Below, one piece after another: positions 47,699 through 61,969 of a stretch of 64,000 bases of DNA (position 1 is the first letter of the stretch; each line of letters opens with the position of its first letter). Source of the DNA: Methylobacterium hispanicum. GTDB taxonomy: Bacteria; Pseudomonadota; Alphaproteobacteria; Rhizobiales; Beijerinckiaceae. The translations under genes were made by a program, and so were the position numbers. Under the pieces are notes generated by a model. That model searched no databases, was not told the DNA's origin, and was given only the letters and a program-made list of their open reading frames with translations. The stretch spans positions 1 through 64,000 of the forward strand of contig NZ_BPQO01000005.1 of assembly GCF_022179285.1 (NCBI RefSeq), given 5' to 3'.

Positions 47699-48136
47699 TT
47701 ACCGCACCTCGCGCGCTGCCGACCAAGACAGGAGGAAGTAGATCAGCACAATACTGATCTGTGCGCCGATCAACGCCACCGGCATCGGCAGCAGCAGCGG
47801 CGTGAGCAGCGCGAGCGTCACCGAGGAGGTGACGGCCAACAGCCAGATCACGCCACCCCAGGCGCTGGTCAGCCAGAGCCCGATCGCCGCGGTCGCGTCG
47901 ATCACCGCGAAGTAGACGATCGCGGCCTGCCGCCCGAAGGGCTCGGCCTCGAAGGGCCGGCCTCCCGGCCACGCGTCGAGGATCTGGATCCAGGACCAGA
48001 CGCCCTTGGCGAGCCAGATCAGGGCGGTGACGCGCATGAACCAGATCAGCGCCGTGTCCCAGGTGGATTTGCGGGCCGTGGCGCTCCGCTCGATGCGGTC
48101 CCCGCCGAGATCGGGCTCGCGTCCGCGTGCCTGCAT
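47699..48136 (-). CDS. DUF6163-type membrane protein
   Basis: The 145-residue protein has four membrane helices (TALIWFMRVTALIWLAKGVWSWIQIL; AAIVYFAVIDATAAIGLWLTSAWGG; VIWLLAVTSSVTLALLTPLLL; ALIGAQISIVLIYFLLSWS). Homologues next to LdtR-type regulators are classed as DUF6163. Function unknown. The ATG at 48136 has AAGGTG six bases upstream; 48142 is an alternative. Confidence 0.65.
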   Translation of the reverse strand: MQARGREPDLGGDRIERSATARKSTWDTALIWFMRVTALIWLAKGVWSWIQILDAWPGGRPFEAEPFGRQAAIVYFAVIDATAAIGLWLTSAWGGVIWLLAVTSSVTLALLTPLLLPMPVALIGAQISIVLIYFLLSWSAAREVR

Positions 48137-48302
48137 GCGCATCACCTTGCTGTTCCACCTGCCTCCGCGCGCCCGGCCCGCTTAGAGGGCGCCCCCGGGC
48201 TCGCGTCAACCGCGGGGCAGGCTCGCGGCCAGAGGCTTCGACAGGTCCGGCGGATATGCTAGGCCCCGCTGAAGGCCTCAGGCATTCCATCGTTTCCGGT
48301 GA

Positions 48303-49735
<1,433 letters not shown>

Positions 49736-49782
49736 GGGTCGCACCCTGCTCCGAAGCGGCGGCCGCGCGCCCTGCGGCCTCG

Positions 49783-49803
49783 CCTCCCCCCTCTGCGGGG
49801 AGG
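49783..49803. repeat. CCTCCCC/GGGGAGG hairpin repeat
   Basis: Seven-base arms at 49783-49789 and 49797-49803 lie after the hemB-coupled gene. It is another member of the dispersed CTCCCC...GGGGAG family seen at 12.4-12.6 and 33.25 kb. Confidence 0.45.
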
Positions 49804-49891
49804 GAGAGCGGCGGCGGGGATCTTGAGCACGGCGCCTGCCCTCCCCACCTCATCCTCCGAAAAGAATCCCGCCGCGCGAGGATGCGACACC

Positions 49892-50380
49892 ATGCAGAGC
49901 CCCCGCCCCGGTTACGCCCCCCGCTACGACGCGCCCGGCTACCTGCCGCCGGTGCCGTTGCCGGCCGTGCGCGCCAGCCTCGGCGCGCGCTTCTGCGCCT
50001 ACCTCCTCGACATCGTCTTCATCTTCGGCTTCTCGCTGCTGCTCTGGCTGGCGATCGCCGTGATCGGCCTCGTCACCTTCGGCCTCGGCTGGACCCTGTT
50101 CGCCGTGCTGCCGGCGAGCGGCATCATCTACAGCGCGATCACGGTCGGCGGATCGCGCCAGAGCACGCTCGGCATGCGGATGATGGGCCTGCGCGTGGTC
50201 GCACCCGAGAGCGGGCGCCCTGTCGACATGCTCACGGCGGCGGTGCACGCCCTGCTGTTCTACGTGGCGATCACGACGTTCCTGCTCTGGTTCGTCGACA
50301 TGATGTTCGGATTGATGCGCAGCGACCGGCGCCTCGGCCACGACCTCCTGCTCGGCCTCGCGGTCGTGCGGGCCGGTTGA
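49892..50380 (+). CDS. RDD family membrane protein
   Basis: The 162-residue protein has a Pro-rich N-terminus and the RDD core: RASLGARFCAYLLDIVFIFGFSLLLWLAIAVIGL, SRQSTLGMRMMGLRVV (first Arg motif), and MRSDRRLGHDLLLGLAVV (the DD-type motif). Four membrane helices are expected. The family may transport ions or osmolytes, but this is unproven. GAGGAT precedes the ATG. Confidence 0.82.
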   Translation: MQSPRPGYAPRYDAPGYLPPVPLPAVRASLGARFCAYLLDIVFIFGFSLLLWLAIAVIGLVTFGLGWTLFAVLPASGIIYSAITVGGSRQSTLGMRMMGLRVVAPESGRPVDMLTAAVHALLFYVAITTFLLWFVDMMFGLMRSDRRLGHDLLLGLAVVRAG

Positions 50381-50520
50381 GGCGGTCGATCGGACTGCGA
50401 CCGCGGGGAGCCGAGAAATATGTTCGGCAACCCTCTCGCCCCATTGAGCGACGGCGGACGGGCGTTACACTTGAGCATCGGCCCGGCGCTGCCGCCGGGT
50501 CGCCCGAGGCGATCTGACGC

Positions 50521-51267
50521 GTGACGAGCCACCCGCGCGATACCCCGCAATTCTACCTCACGGCGCCCTCCCCTTGCCCCTACCTGCCGGGGCAGGAGGA
50601 GCGGAAGGTCTTCACCCATCTCGTCGGGCGGCGTGCGCGCGACCTCAACGAGATCCTGACGCAGGGGGGCTTTCGCCGCTCGCAGACCATCGCCTACCGG
50701 CCGGCCTGCGAGTCCTGCCGGGCCTGCATCTCGGTGCGGGTGGTGGTGGACGACTTCGCGCCCTCGGCGAGCCAGCGGCGCATCCTCGCCCGCAGCGAGG
50801 ATCTCGTCGGCGCGGCCGAACCGAACCGGCCGGCCTCCGAGCAGTACGCCCTGTTCCGGCGCTACCTCGACGCGCGCCACGGCGACGGCGGCATGATCGA
50901 CATGACCGTGCTCGACTACGCCATGATGATCGAGGACAGCCACGTCGACACGCATCTGGTGGCCTATCGCCGCCGTGGGCCCGACACGGCGATCAACGGC
51001 CGCGGCAGCGGGCCGCCGGTGGCCTACTGCCTGACCGACGTGCTCGCCGACGGCCTGTCGATGGTCTACTCGTTCTACGATCCTGCCGAGGCGCACCGCT
51101 CGCTCGGCACCTTCATGATCCTCGATCACATCGCCCGCGCCCGCGCGCTCGGGCTGCCGTATCTCTATCTCGGCTACTGGGTCGAGGGCTCCCGCAAGAT
51201 GGACTACAAGGCCCGCTTCCGGCCCCAGGAGCGGCTGATGGGCCAGGGCTGGGTACGGGTGCCGTGA
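50521..51267 (+). CDS. bpt: aspartate/glutamate leucyltransferase (arginyltransferase family)
   Basis: Bpt adds leucine from Leu-tRNA to proteins with N-terminal Asp or Glu, marking them for ClpS/ClpAP. The 248-residue protein has [43 protein letters not shown] with the Cys cluster, [13 protein letters not shown], and [27 protein letters not shown] start. It stands just upstream of carB. Confidence 0.93.
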   Translation: MTSHPRDTPQFYLTAPSPCPYLPGQEERKVFTHLVGRRARDLNEILTQGGFRRSQTIAYRPACESCRACISVRVVVDDFAPSASQRRILARSEDLVGAAEPNRPASEQYALFRRYLDARHGDGGMIDMTVLDYAMMIEDSHVDTHLVAYRRRGPDTAINGRGSGPPVAYCLTDVLADGLSMVYSFYDPAEAHRSLGTFMILDHIARARALGLPYLYLGYWVEGSRKMDYKARFRPQERLMGQGWVRVP

Positions 51268-51460
51268 GACCATCGGTGCACGGTGCTTGCATGCGCCGCG
51301 CACAGGGGATGATCCCGGCGCTCCGTCACCGCCCTTCCCAAACCCGAGGCGTCGCGTGTAAACGCGCGTCTCAACGACATTCCGACCATCGCGCCCGACC
51401 GCGTGGCCCCATCGGGGGACCGTGCGCGACCGGGCGCGTGCCCGTGACAGAAGGCCGAGC

Positions 51461-54934
<3,474 letters not shown>

Positions 54935-54974
54935 CGCTCCGGCTCGCCGGCCGCGAACCGTGAATCCGACCTCT

Positions 54975-55009
54975 GGCCCGGAGGGAGCGATGCCGCTCCC
55001 GTCCGGGCC
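54975..55009 (+). terminator. terminator after carB
   Basis: GGCCCGGAGGGAGC pairs with GCTCCCGTCCGGGCC, giving a 14-bp stem with a one-base bulge and a six- to eight-base loop. It begins 41 bases after the carB stop and is followed by TATTCATT. It separates carB from greA. Confidence 0.75.
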
Positions 55010-55030
55010 TATTCATTGTGGCGTGGGACG

Positions 55031-55513
55031 ATGAGCATAGACAAGGTTCCGATCACGACCCGCGGTTACGCCGCTCTCGAGGAAGAGCTGAAGCACCGCC
55101 AGCAGGTCGAGCGTCAGCGCATCATCCAGGCGATCTCCGAGGCCCGCGCCCTCGGCGACCTGTCGGAGAACGCCGAGTACCACGCCGCCAAGGAGGCGCA
55201 GTCCCACAACGAGGGCCGCGTGATGGAACTCGAGAGCATGATCGCGCGCGCCGAGATCATCGACGTCACGAAGCTCTCGGGCAGCAAGATCAAGTTCGGT
55301 GCCACCGTGCAGCTCGTGGACGAGGACACGGAAGAGAAGAAGACCTACCAGATCGTGGGCGAGCCCGAGGCCGACGTGCGCTCGGGCCGCGTCTCGATCA
55401 CCTCGCCGATCGCCCGGGCGCTGATCGGCAAGGGCGTGGGCGACACCGTCGAGGTGACGACCCCCGGCGGCGGCAAGTCCTACGAGGTCGTCGCCGTCCG
55501 GTACGGCGGCTGA
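55031..55513 (+). CDS. greA: transcription elongation factor GreA
   Basis: GreA rescues backtracked RNA polymerase by stimulating RNA cleavage. The 160 residues consist of a coiled coil with the acidic tip ([26 protein letters not shown], Asp/Glu in the loop) and the C-terminal FKBP-like domain ([36 protein letters not shown]). The ATG at 55031 follows GTGGGACG. It is the only gene between the carB terminator and a small exported-protein gene. Confidence 0.95.
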   Translation: MSIDKVPITTRGYAALEEELKHRQQVERQRIIQAISEARALGDLSENAEYHAAKEAQSHNEGRVMELESMIARAEIIDVTKLSGSKIKFGATVQLVDEDTEEKKTYQIVGEPEADVRSGRVSITSPIARALIGKGVGDTVEVTTPGGGKSYEVVAVRYGG

Positions 55514-55520
55514 GGGGACG

Positions 55521-56042
55521 ATGGCTGGATCCTGGCTGAGACGGCTCGCGCTTCTCGCCGCGGGCACCCTGGCGCTCGCGGGCCCGGTCGCGGCGCAGCC
55601 CGGCACCGACACAGGCCACTGGACGCCCGCCTTCTCGGACGTGCAGGTCGACGTGCGTCCGCTGCTCGCTCAGGGCGGCGGCCTGCCGGCCGAGGCGCTC
55701 CGGGCTGACCTGACGGCGGCCCTGCGGCGCAGCCTCGCCGACCGCCTCGGCGGCCGGGGCCCGCGCCTCGTCGTGCGCATCACCGGCCTGTCGCAGCGCG
55801 CCTACGTGGGCGGCAATGTCGGGCGCGGCGGCCTCGGCGGCGGCAATCAGAGCGACTACCTCGACGGCGAGGCGCTCCTCGTCGATCGCGGCGGCGCCGT
55901 GATCGCCCGCCACCCGCAGCTCACGGCGATGCCGTCGAGCTATGGCGGCGCGTGGTACGACCCGGCCAACGAACGGCGCCGGATCGCGGCCATCGCCGAC
56001 ATCTATGCCCAGTGGCTCGGCCGCGAGCTGCCCGGCCGGTGA
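55521..56042 (+). CDS. exported protein of unknown function
   Basis: The 173-residue protein has a Sec signal (residues 1-25, MAGSWLRRLALLAAGTLALA then GPVAA). A compact periplasmic domain with a Gly-rich centre (GGNVGRGGLGGGNQSDYLDG) follows. A VVRITGLSQ-like strand suggests a DUF4136-type or lipoprotein-like fold, not confirmed. The ATG is 8 bases after the greA stop, so it is likely co-transcribed with greA. The ELM1 gene overlaps its stop. Confidence 0.65.
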   Translation: MAGSWLRRLALLAAGTLALAGPVAAQPGTDTGHWTPAFSDVQVDVRPLLAQGGGLPAEALRADLTAALRRSLADRLGGRGPRLVVRITGLSQRAYVGGNVGRGGLGGGNQSDYLDGEALLVDRGGAVIARHPQLTAMPSSYGGAWYDPANERRRIAAIADIYAQWLGRELPGR

Positions 56043-57052
56043 GCGTGCACGCCCCGACCGAGTCGATGACCGGCCCGCTCGCCGGTACCCGCGCCTGGAT
56101 CGTCACCGACGGCAAGGCCGGCGACGAGAACCAGTGCGTCGGCATCGCCGAGACGCTGGGGCTCGCGTACGAATTGCGCCGGGTGCCCGCCAACGGCGTC
56201 TTCGGCTGGACGGCGCCGTGGGGGCCGATCGACCCGCGCCAGGGCCCGCACCGGCGCAGGGGAGCGCTCGCCGGCCCCTTCCCCGAAATCGTGATCGCCT
56301 CCGGGCGGCGCTCCGTGCCCTACATGCGCGCTGTACGGCGCGCCACCGAGGGCCGCACCTTTACGGCCTTCCTGAAGGATCCGCGCACGGGCCAGGACAG
56401 CGCCGACTTCATCTGGGTGCCGGACTACGACGATCTGCGGGGGCCGAGCGTCTTCACGACCCTCACCGCCCCCCACCTCGTCACCGCGGAGCGGATCGCC
56501 GCGGCGCGAGCCGAGCCCGACCCGCGCCTCGCCGGGCTGGAGCGCCCGCGCGTGGCGGTGCTGATCGGCGGCGACAGCCGGCACCTAAGCTACCGCAAGG
56601 CCGACATGCTGCGGCTGACCAGCGACCTGCGCAAGCTCGCCGGCAGCGGCTGCCGCCTGATGGTCACGGTCTCGCGGCGCACCCCGAACCCCCTGCGGGA
56701 TTCCGTCAAGGCGCTCGCCCACGAGACCGGCGGCTTCCTCTGGGACGGCACCGGCCGCAACCCCTACGTCGCCATGCTGTCGCTCGCCGACGCGATCGTG
56801 GTGACATCGGACTCGGCCAACATGGTGAGCGAGGCGGTGAGTACCGGCGCGCCGGTCCTGCTGTTCGACCTGCCGCGCACCTATATCCGGCACAGGCGGA
56901 TGTTCGCCGGCCTCGCGATCGCGGGGGCGCTCAAGCCCTTCACCGGGCGTTTGGAGGCGCTGAGCTACAAGCCGATCGACGCGACCCCGGTCATCGCCGC
57001 CGCGCTGGCGCGCCGCTACGCGGAGCACCGCTCGGCTCACGGTCCGGCATGA
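56039..57052 (+). CDS. ELM1/GtrOC1 family protein
   Basis: The 337-residue protein belongs to the mitochondrial-fission ELM1 family (DUF1022): IVTDGKAGDENQCVGIAETLG, FPEIVIASGRRSVPYMRAVRRA, VAVLIGGDSRHLSYRKAD, VTSDSANMVSEAVSTGAPVLLF. The fold resembles nucleotide-sugar glycosyltransferases (GT-B-like), and bacterial members may act on surface glycans. GTG at 56039 (GTGA overlap) or at 56045 are equally plausible starts. Bacterial function is not established. Confidence 0.82.
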   Translation: MSVHAPTESMTGPLAGTRAWIVTDGKAGDENQCVGIAETLGLAYELRRVPANGVFGWTAPWGPIDPRQGPHRRRGALAGPFPEIVIASGRRSVPYMRAVRRATEGRTFTAFLKDPRTGQDSADFIWVPDYDDLRGPSVFTTLTAPHLVTAERIAAARAEPDPRLAGLERPRVAVLIGGDSRHLSYRKADMLRLTSDLRKLAGSGCRLMVTVSRRTPNPLRDSVKALAHETGGFLWDGTGRNPYVAMLSLADAIVVTSDSANMVSEAVSTGAPVLLFDLPRTYIRHRRMFAGLAIAGALKPFTGRLEALSYKPIDATPVIAAALARRYAEHRSAHGPA

Positions 57053-57093
57053 GATAGGCTGGCGCGCGCCGCACCACGGATTTCGAGGACACC

Positions 57094-58032
57094 ATGGCCC
57101 ATACCCACGCCAAGCTCGTGATCATCGGTTCCGGCCCGGCCGGCTACACGGCGGCGATCTACGCGGCCCGCGCCATGGTGGAGCCGCTGCTGATCTCGGG
57201 CTTCCAGCCCGGCGGCCAACTCATGATCACGACGGACGTCGAGAACTATCCGGGCTTCGCGGAGGCCATCCAGGGCCCCTGGCTGATGGAGCAGATGCGC
57301 GCCCAGGCCGAGCATGTCGGCACGCGGATCGTCTCCGAGTACATCACCGCGGTCGATCTCAAGACCCGGCCCTTCCGGCTGGTCGCAGATTCCGGCGAGA
57401 CCTATTCGTGCGACGCGCTGATCATCGCGACCGGCGCCCAGGCGAAGTGGCTCGGGCTGCCCTCGGAGGCGAAGTACCAGGGCGGCGGCGTCTCGGCCTG
57501 CGCCACCTGCGACGGCTTCTTCTTCCGCGGCAAGGAGGTCACGGTCGTCGGCGGCGGCAACACCGCCGTCGAGGAGGCGCTGTACCTGGCCAACATCGCC
57601 AAGCGCGTCACGGTCGTGCACCGCCGCGACGGCTTCCGGGCCGAGCGCATCCTGCAGGAGCGGCTGTTCAAGCATCCGAACGTCGCGGTGATCTGGAACC
57701 ACGCGGTCGAGGAGATCTGCGGCACGGACAAGCCGGCGCCGACCGTCACCCATCTGCGCCTGAAGGATGTGACGACCGGGGCGATCACCGAGCACCGGAC
57801 CGACGGCCTGTTCGTGGCGATCGGGCACCAGCCGGCGACTGCGATCTTCGAGGGCCAGCTGCCCATGCGCCAGGGCGGCTACCTCACGGTCCGGCCGGGC
57901 ACCGCCGAGACCGAGATCCCGGGCGTGTTCGGCAGCTTCTCTGAACCAGGGAAGCCCCCGATGTGTGTGTATTCAAACGCCCGCCCGGCGAACGACGACC
58001 GTCCGCGGCCCGTGCTTGAAGCTGCAGCGTAG
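57094..58032 (+). pseudogene. trxB: thioredoxin reductase, truncated by insertion (trxB1)
   Basis: The first 279 residues are a normal NADPH-thioredoxin reductase: GSGPAGYTAAIYAARA, the redox CATC at Cys136/Cys139, and GGGNTAVEEALYL for NADPH. The frame breaks at GVF (57930), where the family has GVFAAGDVxxxxxRQxVxAAGxGCxAA, essential for FAD/NADPH domain closure. The last 33 residues (GSFSEPGKPPMCVYSNARP...) match nothing and come from inserted DNA. An intact trxB follows 46 bp later. The product is probably inactive. Confidence 0.85.
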
Positions 58033-58078
58033 AGCACATTCAAGACACCCCCGCTTCCTCGTTACGTCCAGGCTTGCC

Positions 58079-59083
58079 ATGACCACTCACAAAACGAAGG
58101 CCCTTATCATAGGAGCCGGACCAGCCGGCTACACCGCGGGCATCTACGCCGCCCGGGCCAACATGAAGCCAATCCTCGTGACGGGCATCCAGCCGGGCGG
58201 CCAGCTGACCATCACCACGGATGTCGAGAACTATCCGGGCTTCGCGGCCGCCGTTCAGGGGCCCGACCTCATGGAGCAGATGCGCCTGCAGGCGGAGCAT
58301 GTCGGCACCCAGATCCTCTACGACACCATCGTGTCGGTCGACCTGTCGAAGCGTCCTTTCGTGGCGCAGGGGGATGGCGGCGACACCTACGTCGCCGACA
58401 CCCTGATCGCGGCCACTGGCGCCCAGGCCCGCTGGCTAGGCCTGCCATCCGAGATCGAGTTTAACGGGGCAGGCGTATCGGCTTGCGCGACCTGCGACGG
58501 TTTCTTCTATCGCGGCAAGGAGGTCGTCGTAATCGGCGGCGGCAACACCGCGGTTGAGGAGGCCCTCTATCTGGCCAATCTCGCCTCCAAGGTCACGGTG
58601 GTCCATCGGCGCGACCGCTTCAGGGCCGAACCCATCCTGCAGGACCGGCTGTTCGCCCACCCGAAGATCGAGGTCGTCTGGAACCACGTCGTCGATGAGG
58701 TCCTCGGTCGGCGGGAACCGGTGAAAGCCGTGACCGGCGTCCGGCTGCGTGATGCAAACAGCGGCGCAACGCGCGACGTCCCGGCCGACGGCCTGTTCGT
58801 CGCCATCGGACACGACCCGGCGACGAAGCTGTTCACAGGCCAGCTCGAACTCCTCGAAGGCGGCTACATCAAGATCGTGCCCGGCACGACGAGAACGAAC
58901 GTCGAAGGGGTCTACGCCGCCGGCGACTGCGCCGAATTCGTCTATCGCCAGGCGGTCGTCGCGGCCGGCATGGGGTGCATGGCGGCCCTTGAGGCCGAGA
59001 AGTTCCTGGCCGAGCACTCTCCGGACCCGCAGGTCCGGAAGGAGGAGTTGCAGGAACCCGAGATGATCGGCGCCTACGACTAG
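58079..59083 (+). CDS. trxB: thioredoxin reductase, intact island copy (trxB2)
   Basis: The 334-residue protein is complete: IIGAGPAGYTAGIYAARA, CATC in SACATCDGFFYRG, GGGNTAVEEALYLAN, and the C-terminal EGVYAAGDCAEFVYRQAVVAAGMGCMAALEAEKF absent from trxB1. It is clearly homologous to trxB1 but differs at many positions, so it is not a recent duplicate. It lies 46 bp after the truncated copy on the same strand and can be read from the original trxB promoter. It probably supplies the essential reductase lost by the insertion. Confidence 0.9.
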   Translation: MTTHKTKALIIGAGPAGYTAGIYAARANMKPILVTGIQPGGQLTITTDVENYPGFAAAVQGPDLMEQMRLQAEHVGTQILYDTIVSVDLSKRPFVAQGDGGDTYVADTLIAATGAQARWLGLPSEIEFNGAGVSACATCDGFFYRGKEVVVIGGGNTAVEEALYLANLASKVTVVHRRDRFRAEPILQDRLFAHPKIEVVWNHVVDEVLGRREPVKAVTGVRLRDANSGATRDVPADGLFVAIGHDPATKLFTGQLELLEGGYIKIVPGTTRTNVEGVYAAGDCAEFVYRQAVVAAGMGCMAALEAEKFLAEHSPDPQVRKEELQEPEMIGAYD

Positions 59084-59137
59084 GCGGCGGGTCTTCCCCT
59101 CGCCCTTGCGCCTCCCCCCTCCTCGCCGGACGGGCAG

Positions 59138-59157
59138 GGGTGCGGAAGGCCGCACCC
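59138..59157. terminator. hairpin between convergent trxB2 and helicase genes
   Basis: GGGTGCGG at 59138-59145 pairs with CCGCACCC at 59150-59157 around AAGG, in the 88-bp gap between two convergent stops. It is a likely bidirectional terminator. Confidence 0.6.
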
Positions 59158-59171
59158 TACCCTCGACGCGC

Positions 59172-61466
59172 CTATCCGATAGCCGTCGCGGAGAGGTCGA
59201 ACGCGCAGCCCGTAAGCCTCAGCTCGTGAGCAGGCAGCCGGGAGAGCGCCTTCGTCAGGTCCTCGGCCGAACCGACGAGGACCACCGATTCCTCGGCCCT
59301 GGTCAGTGCGGTGTAGACCCAGGTCGGCTCGACGTTCGGCGCGTCGAGGAGAGAAACCACCACGGCACGCGCCTGGCTTCCCTGCGCCCGGTGGCAGCTC
59401 ACCGCGTAGGCCAGGCTCACGTCGATCAGATCGCGGTCGCCGAAGGCGTGCGCCTCGCCCTCGAACTCGCAGGTCACGACGCCGCCGTCGACGTCGACCG
59501 ATACGACGCGGCCAAGGCTCCCGTTGCGTAGGCCGCGACCGTAATCGTTGCGGAGGAACGTGACCGGGTCTCCCGCGCAGAACTCGTTGCCGAAGTACCC
59601 GCGCAGCACGGCGCGCTCGCGCCCAACGTCGGTCAGCGCCAGGGACGAGACATGGTCCTCGTGGAGGCGGCGGTTCATGTCCTGAACCGTCCCGTCCGGC
59701 GAGGCGGCGCGCCGGTTCACCGCCGACACGACCATCATGTCGCGCGCGTCGGCTCCCGCCTCGACGAGGTCGCGCACCACATTTCGGACCTCGTCGCTGA
59801 TCGTGCCGGCGTCCGCCTGAAGGAAGGAAACGCCGCGGCGGCCTGGCTCGTAGGGCGGCAGGTCAGGGACGCCGCGGGCACGGATCTGCCGCGACACCTG
59901 GGGAATGCCGGTTGCGTCCTCCTGGCGGTGCACCGTCTCCAGATGCGAGGTCAGGGCCTCCTGTGCGGCCAAGCGGTGGAAGACGAGACCGAATCCGACC
60001 GGGGCGAGCTGGAAAGGGTCCCCGACCAGGAGCATCCGGCATCCCGTCGGCATCGCCTCGACGAGTTGATGCATCTGTCCGAGGTCGACCATCGAGGCCT
60101 CGTCGATGACGAGAAGCGTCCTGGCGGTCAACTCGGGCAGCTCCCGGTCCGCATCGTGCCGCTCCCCGCCGGGCTGCGCACTTCCCCAATGGGTCTGGCC
60201 GTCCGCCCGCTTGCGCAGGCCGAGCAGCAGGCGGTGGATGGTGTGCGCGGGCCTCGCCTCCGTCCCGGTGCGCCCCGTCCCCTCGCTCAGCCTGAGGGCC
60301 GCCTTGCCGGAGAGCGCGGCCATCTGGATATGCCCGCCGAGGCTTTCCCAAAGGTCCACGACCGCGCGGCACGTGGTCGTCTTGCCCGTGCCGGCCCCGC
60401 CAGTGAGGCATCCCAAACCCCGGCGGACCGAGCGGAGGACCGCCTCGCGCTGCTCCGGGTGGAGTGGGCGGCCGCGGAATTCGATTATTGCCAGGATGCG
60501 CCTGAGGTCTGCCTCGCCGGGCAGGCGGATGCCGCATCGCTCGCCCAGGACCATGGCTGCGAAGCGGCCTCGGAGCCCCTCCTCCATCACCGCGCACCCG
60601 GGCGCACGCCAACGGTCCCCGCCGTCGACCAGCGCCTTGTTGGCGAGGCCGACCCGCACGATGCGCTCGTCGAGGTCCGGGGAGCCCTCGACGCCGAGGC
60701 GCTTCGCCACCAGACCGCCGAGCGCATCCTTCCGGATGGCCGTGTCGCCGCCACGCACCGCATCTTGCATCGCGACGTCGATGGCCCCGACGAGCCGCTC
60801 GCGGCAGGTCGTGACGTTCGCGGCGCCGCGCTGCGTCCCCAGGACTTGCCGCGCCAGCGGGTCCAGGCGATGCCATGGCAGCACCGCCGCCAGGACATAG
60901 GGGTTCCGCTCCAACAACGGCACGGCCTCGGGACCGAGCAGTCCCGCGAGCCGGCGGGCAAGGACGGCGTCCTCGACGCCATGGTCCTCCAGCCAGCGCA
61001 GGGTCGCGTACTCGCCCTCGACCTCCTGCCAGCGGTCCGCGATGACCGCCGCGATCCGCCCCGCTAGGGCCGGGCGGTCCGGGTCGATGGCCTCGGCCAG
61101 GGTTTCCAGCGGCTGCCTGCCGTCGAAGACCTCGTGGAGCCTGCCGCCGAACGCCCGCACGATCCGCTTGGCGCGCTCGGGGCCGACGCCCGGGATGCCT
61201 TGCAGCCACAATCCGACGAGCTTCCCGCGCGGCAGCTTTCGGACGAAAGCCCCCTCGCGCCCGTGAAACTGGCGTCCGTACCTTTCGCTGTTCCGCCAGA
61301 GGCCGTCGACCTCGTAGACCTCCCCGTTGGCCGGCGCGAATCCCTCACCCCTGCCCACCACGCGCACGGCCGAACCGTCTCGCAGCGTCCCGGAGAACAC
61401 CGTCGTCGCCTCTCCGGCCCAGACCACGGAGGCGACCTGAACTTCCAGACGGACCGGCGCGCTCAT
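59172..61466 (-). CDS. RecD2-like ATP-dependent DNA helicase (element operon)
   Basis: The 764-residue SF1 helicase resembles RecD2/TraA-type enzymes. An OB-like N-terminus precedes a helix-hairpin-helix (GIPGVGPERAKRIVRAFG, about 90-107). Then come Walker A GGAGTGKTT at 356-364, ASM Walker B LLVIDEASM at 451-459, GDPFQLAPVG, and a C-terminal motif VI region (AVSCHRAQGSQARAVVV). Its ATG overlaps the preceding stop as ATGA, so it is translated with the recombinase operon. It may process recombination intermediates of the island; this is inferred from coupling. Confidence 0.85.
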   Translation of the reverse strand: MSAPVRLEVQVASVVWAGEATTVFSGTLRDGSAVRVVGRGEGFAPANGEVYEVDGLWRNSERYGRQFHGREGAFVRKLPRGKLVGLWLQGIPGVGPERAKRIVRAFGGRLHEVFDGRQPLETLAEAIDPDRPALAGRIAAVIADRWQEVEGEYATLRWLEDHGVEDAVLARRLAGLLGPEAVPLLERNPYVLAAVLPWHRLDPLARQVLGTQRGAANVTTCRERLVGAIDVAMQDAVRGGDTAIRKDALGGLVAKRLGVEGSPDLDERIVRVGLANKALVDGGDRWRAPGCAVMEEGLRGRFAAMVLGERCGIRLPGEADLRRILAIIEFRGRPLHPEQREAVLRSVRRGLGCLTGGAGTGKTTTCRAVVDLWESLGGHIQMAALSGKAALRLSEGTGRTGTEARPAHTIHRLLLGLRKRADGQTHWGSAQPGGERHDADRELPELTARTLLVIDEASMVDLGQMHQLVEAMPTGCRMLLVGDPFQLAPVGFGLVFHRLAAQEALTSHLETVHRQEDATGIPQVSRQIRARGVPDLPPYEPGRRGVSFLQADAGTISDEVRNVVRDLVEAGADARDMMVVSAVNRRAASPDGTVQDMNRRLHEDHVSSLALTDVGRERAVLRGYFGNEFCAGDPVTFLRNDYGRGLRNGSLGRVVSVDVDGGVVTCEFEGEAHAFGDRDLIDVSLAYAVSCHRAQGSQARAVVVSLLDAPNVEPTWVYTALTRAEESVVLVGSAEDLTKALSRLPAHELRLTGCAFDLSATAIG

Positions 61467-61969
61467 TCGATGACATCCCCCGTCCTCAGGATTGCGCCTG
61501 TCCGCTGCATAAGGGAGAAGCGCTCGCGCAACCGCTTGATCTCGGCGTCCCGCTCGGCGAGCTGCCGCTCAAGCCGCACGACCCGGGCCTTGGCCAGCGC
61601 ATGGCCCTCCGTCTGGTCCTTGGCGTCCTTCGCGAGCCGCGCGATCCGCTTCTGGGCGGCGTCGTCCGCGGTCCCGGCATCGGTCGCCGTCGTCGGCGCC
61701 AGGCCTTGAGCCTTGGCCGCGACGTCGATCTCCCCGGACCAGTCGCGTTCCGCGTAGACGTACTGCCAAGCGGTGGCCGGCACCGGCACGCCGCGGTCCT
61801 CGCCCCAGCGATGGAACTCGCGCATCAACCCCCGGACGTTGACCTTCCCGCCGCGGGTGGCGGGAAGCGTCGGGGCCGCTTGGCCGCCCTGTTCATAGGC
61901 GACGCAGCGCTCTTCGAGGAACGTCCGGAACTCCTCCAGGAGCCCAGGCACGGATGCAGGTCGCGCCAT
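61463..61969 (-). CDS. small coiled-coil protein of recombinase operon
   Basis: The 168-residue protein has a globular N-terminus (LLEEFRTFLEERCVAYEQGG, VNVRGLMREFHRWGEDRGV) and a C-terminal coiled coil (about residues 105-155, LERQLAERDAEIKRLRERF). No known domain was recognised. The position between recombinase partners suggests an accessory DNA-binding or directionality role. It overlaps the previous stop by one base (TGATG) and the helicase start by four. Confidence 0.7.
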   Translation of the reverse strand: MARPASVPGLLEEFRTFLEERCVAYEQGGQAAPTLPATRGGKVNVRGLMREFHRWGEDRGVPVPATAWQYVYAERDWSGEIDVAAKAQGLAPTTATDAGTADDAAQKRIARLAKDAKDQTEGHALAKARVVRLERQLAERDAEIKRLRERFSLMQRTGAILRTGDVIE

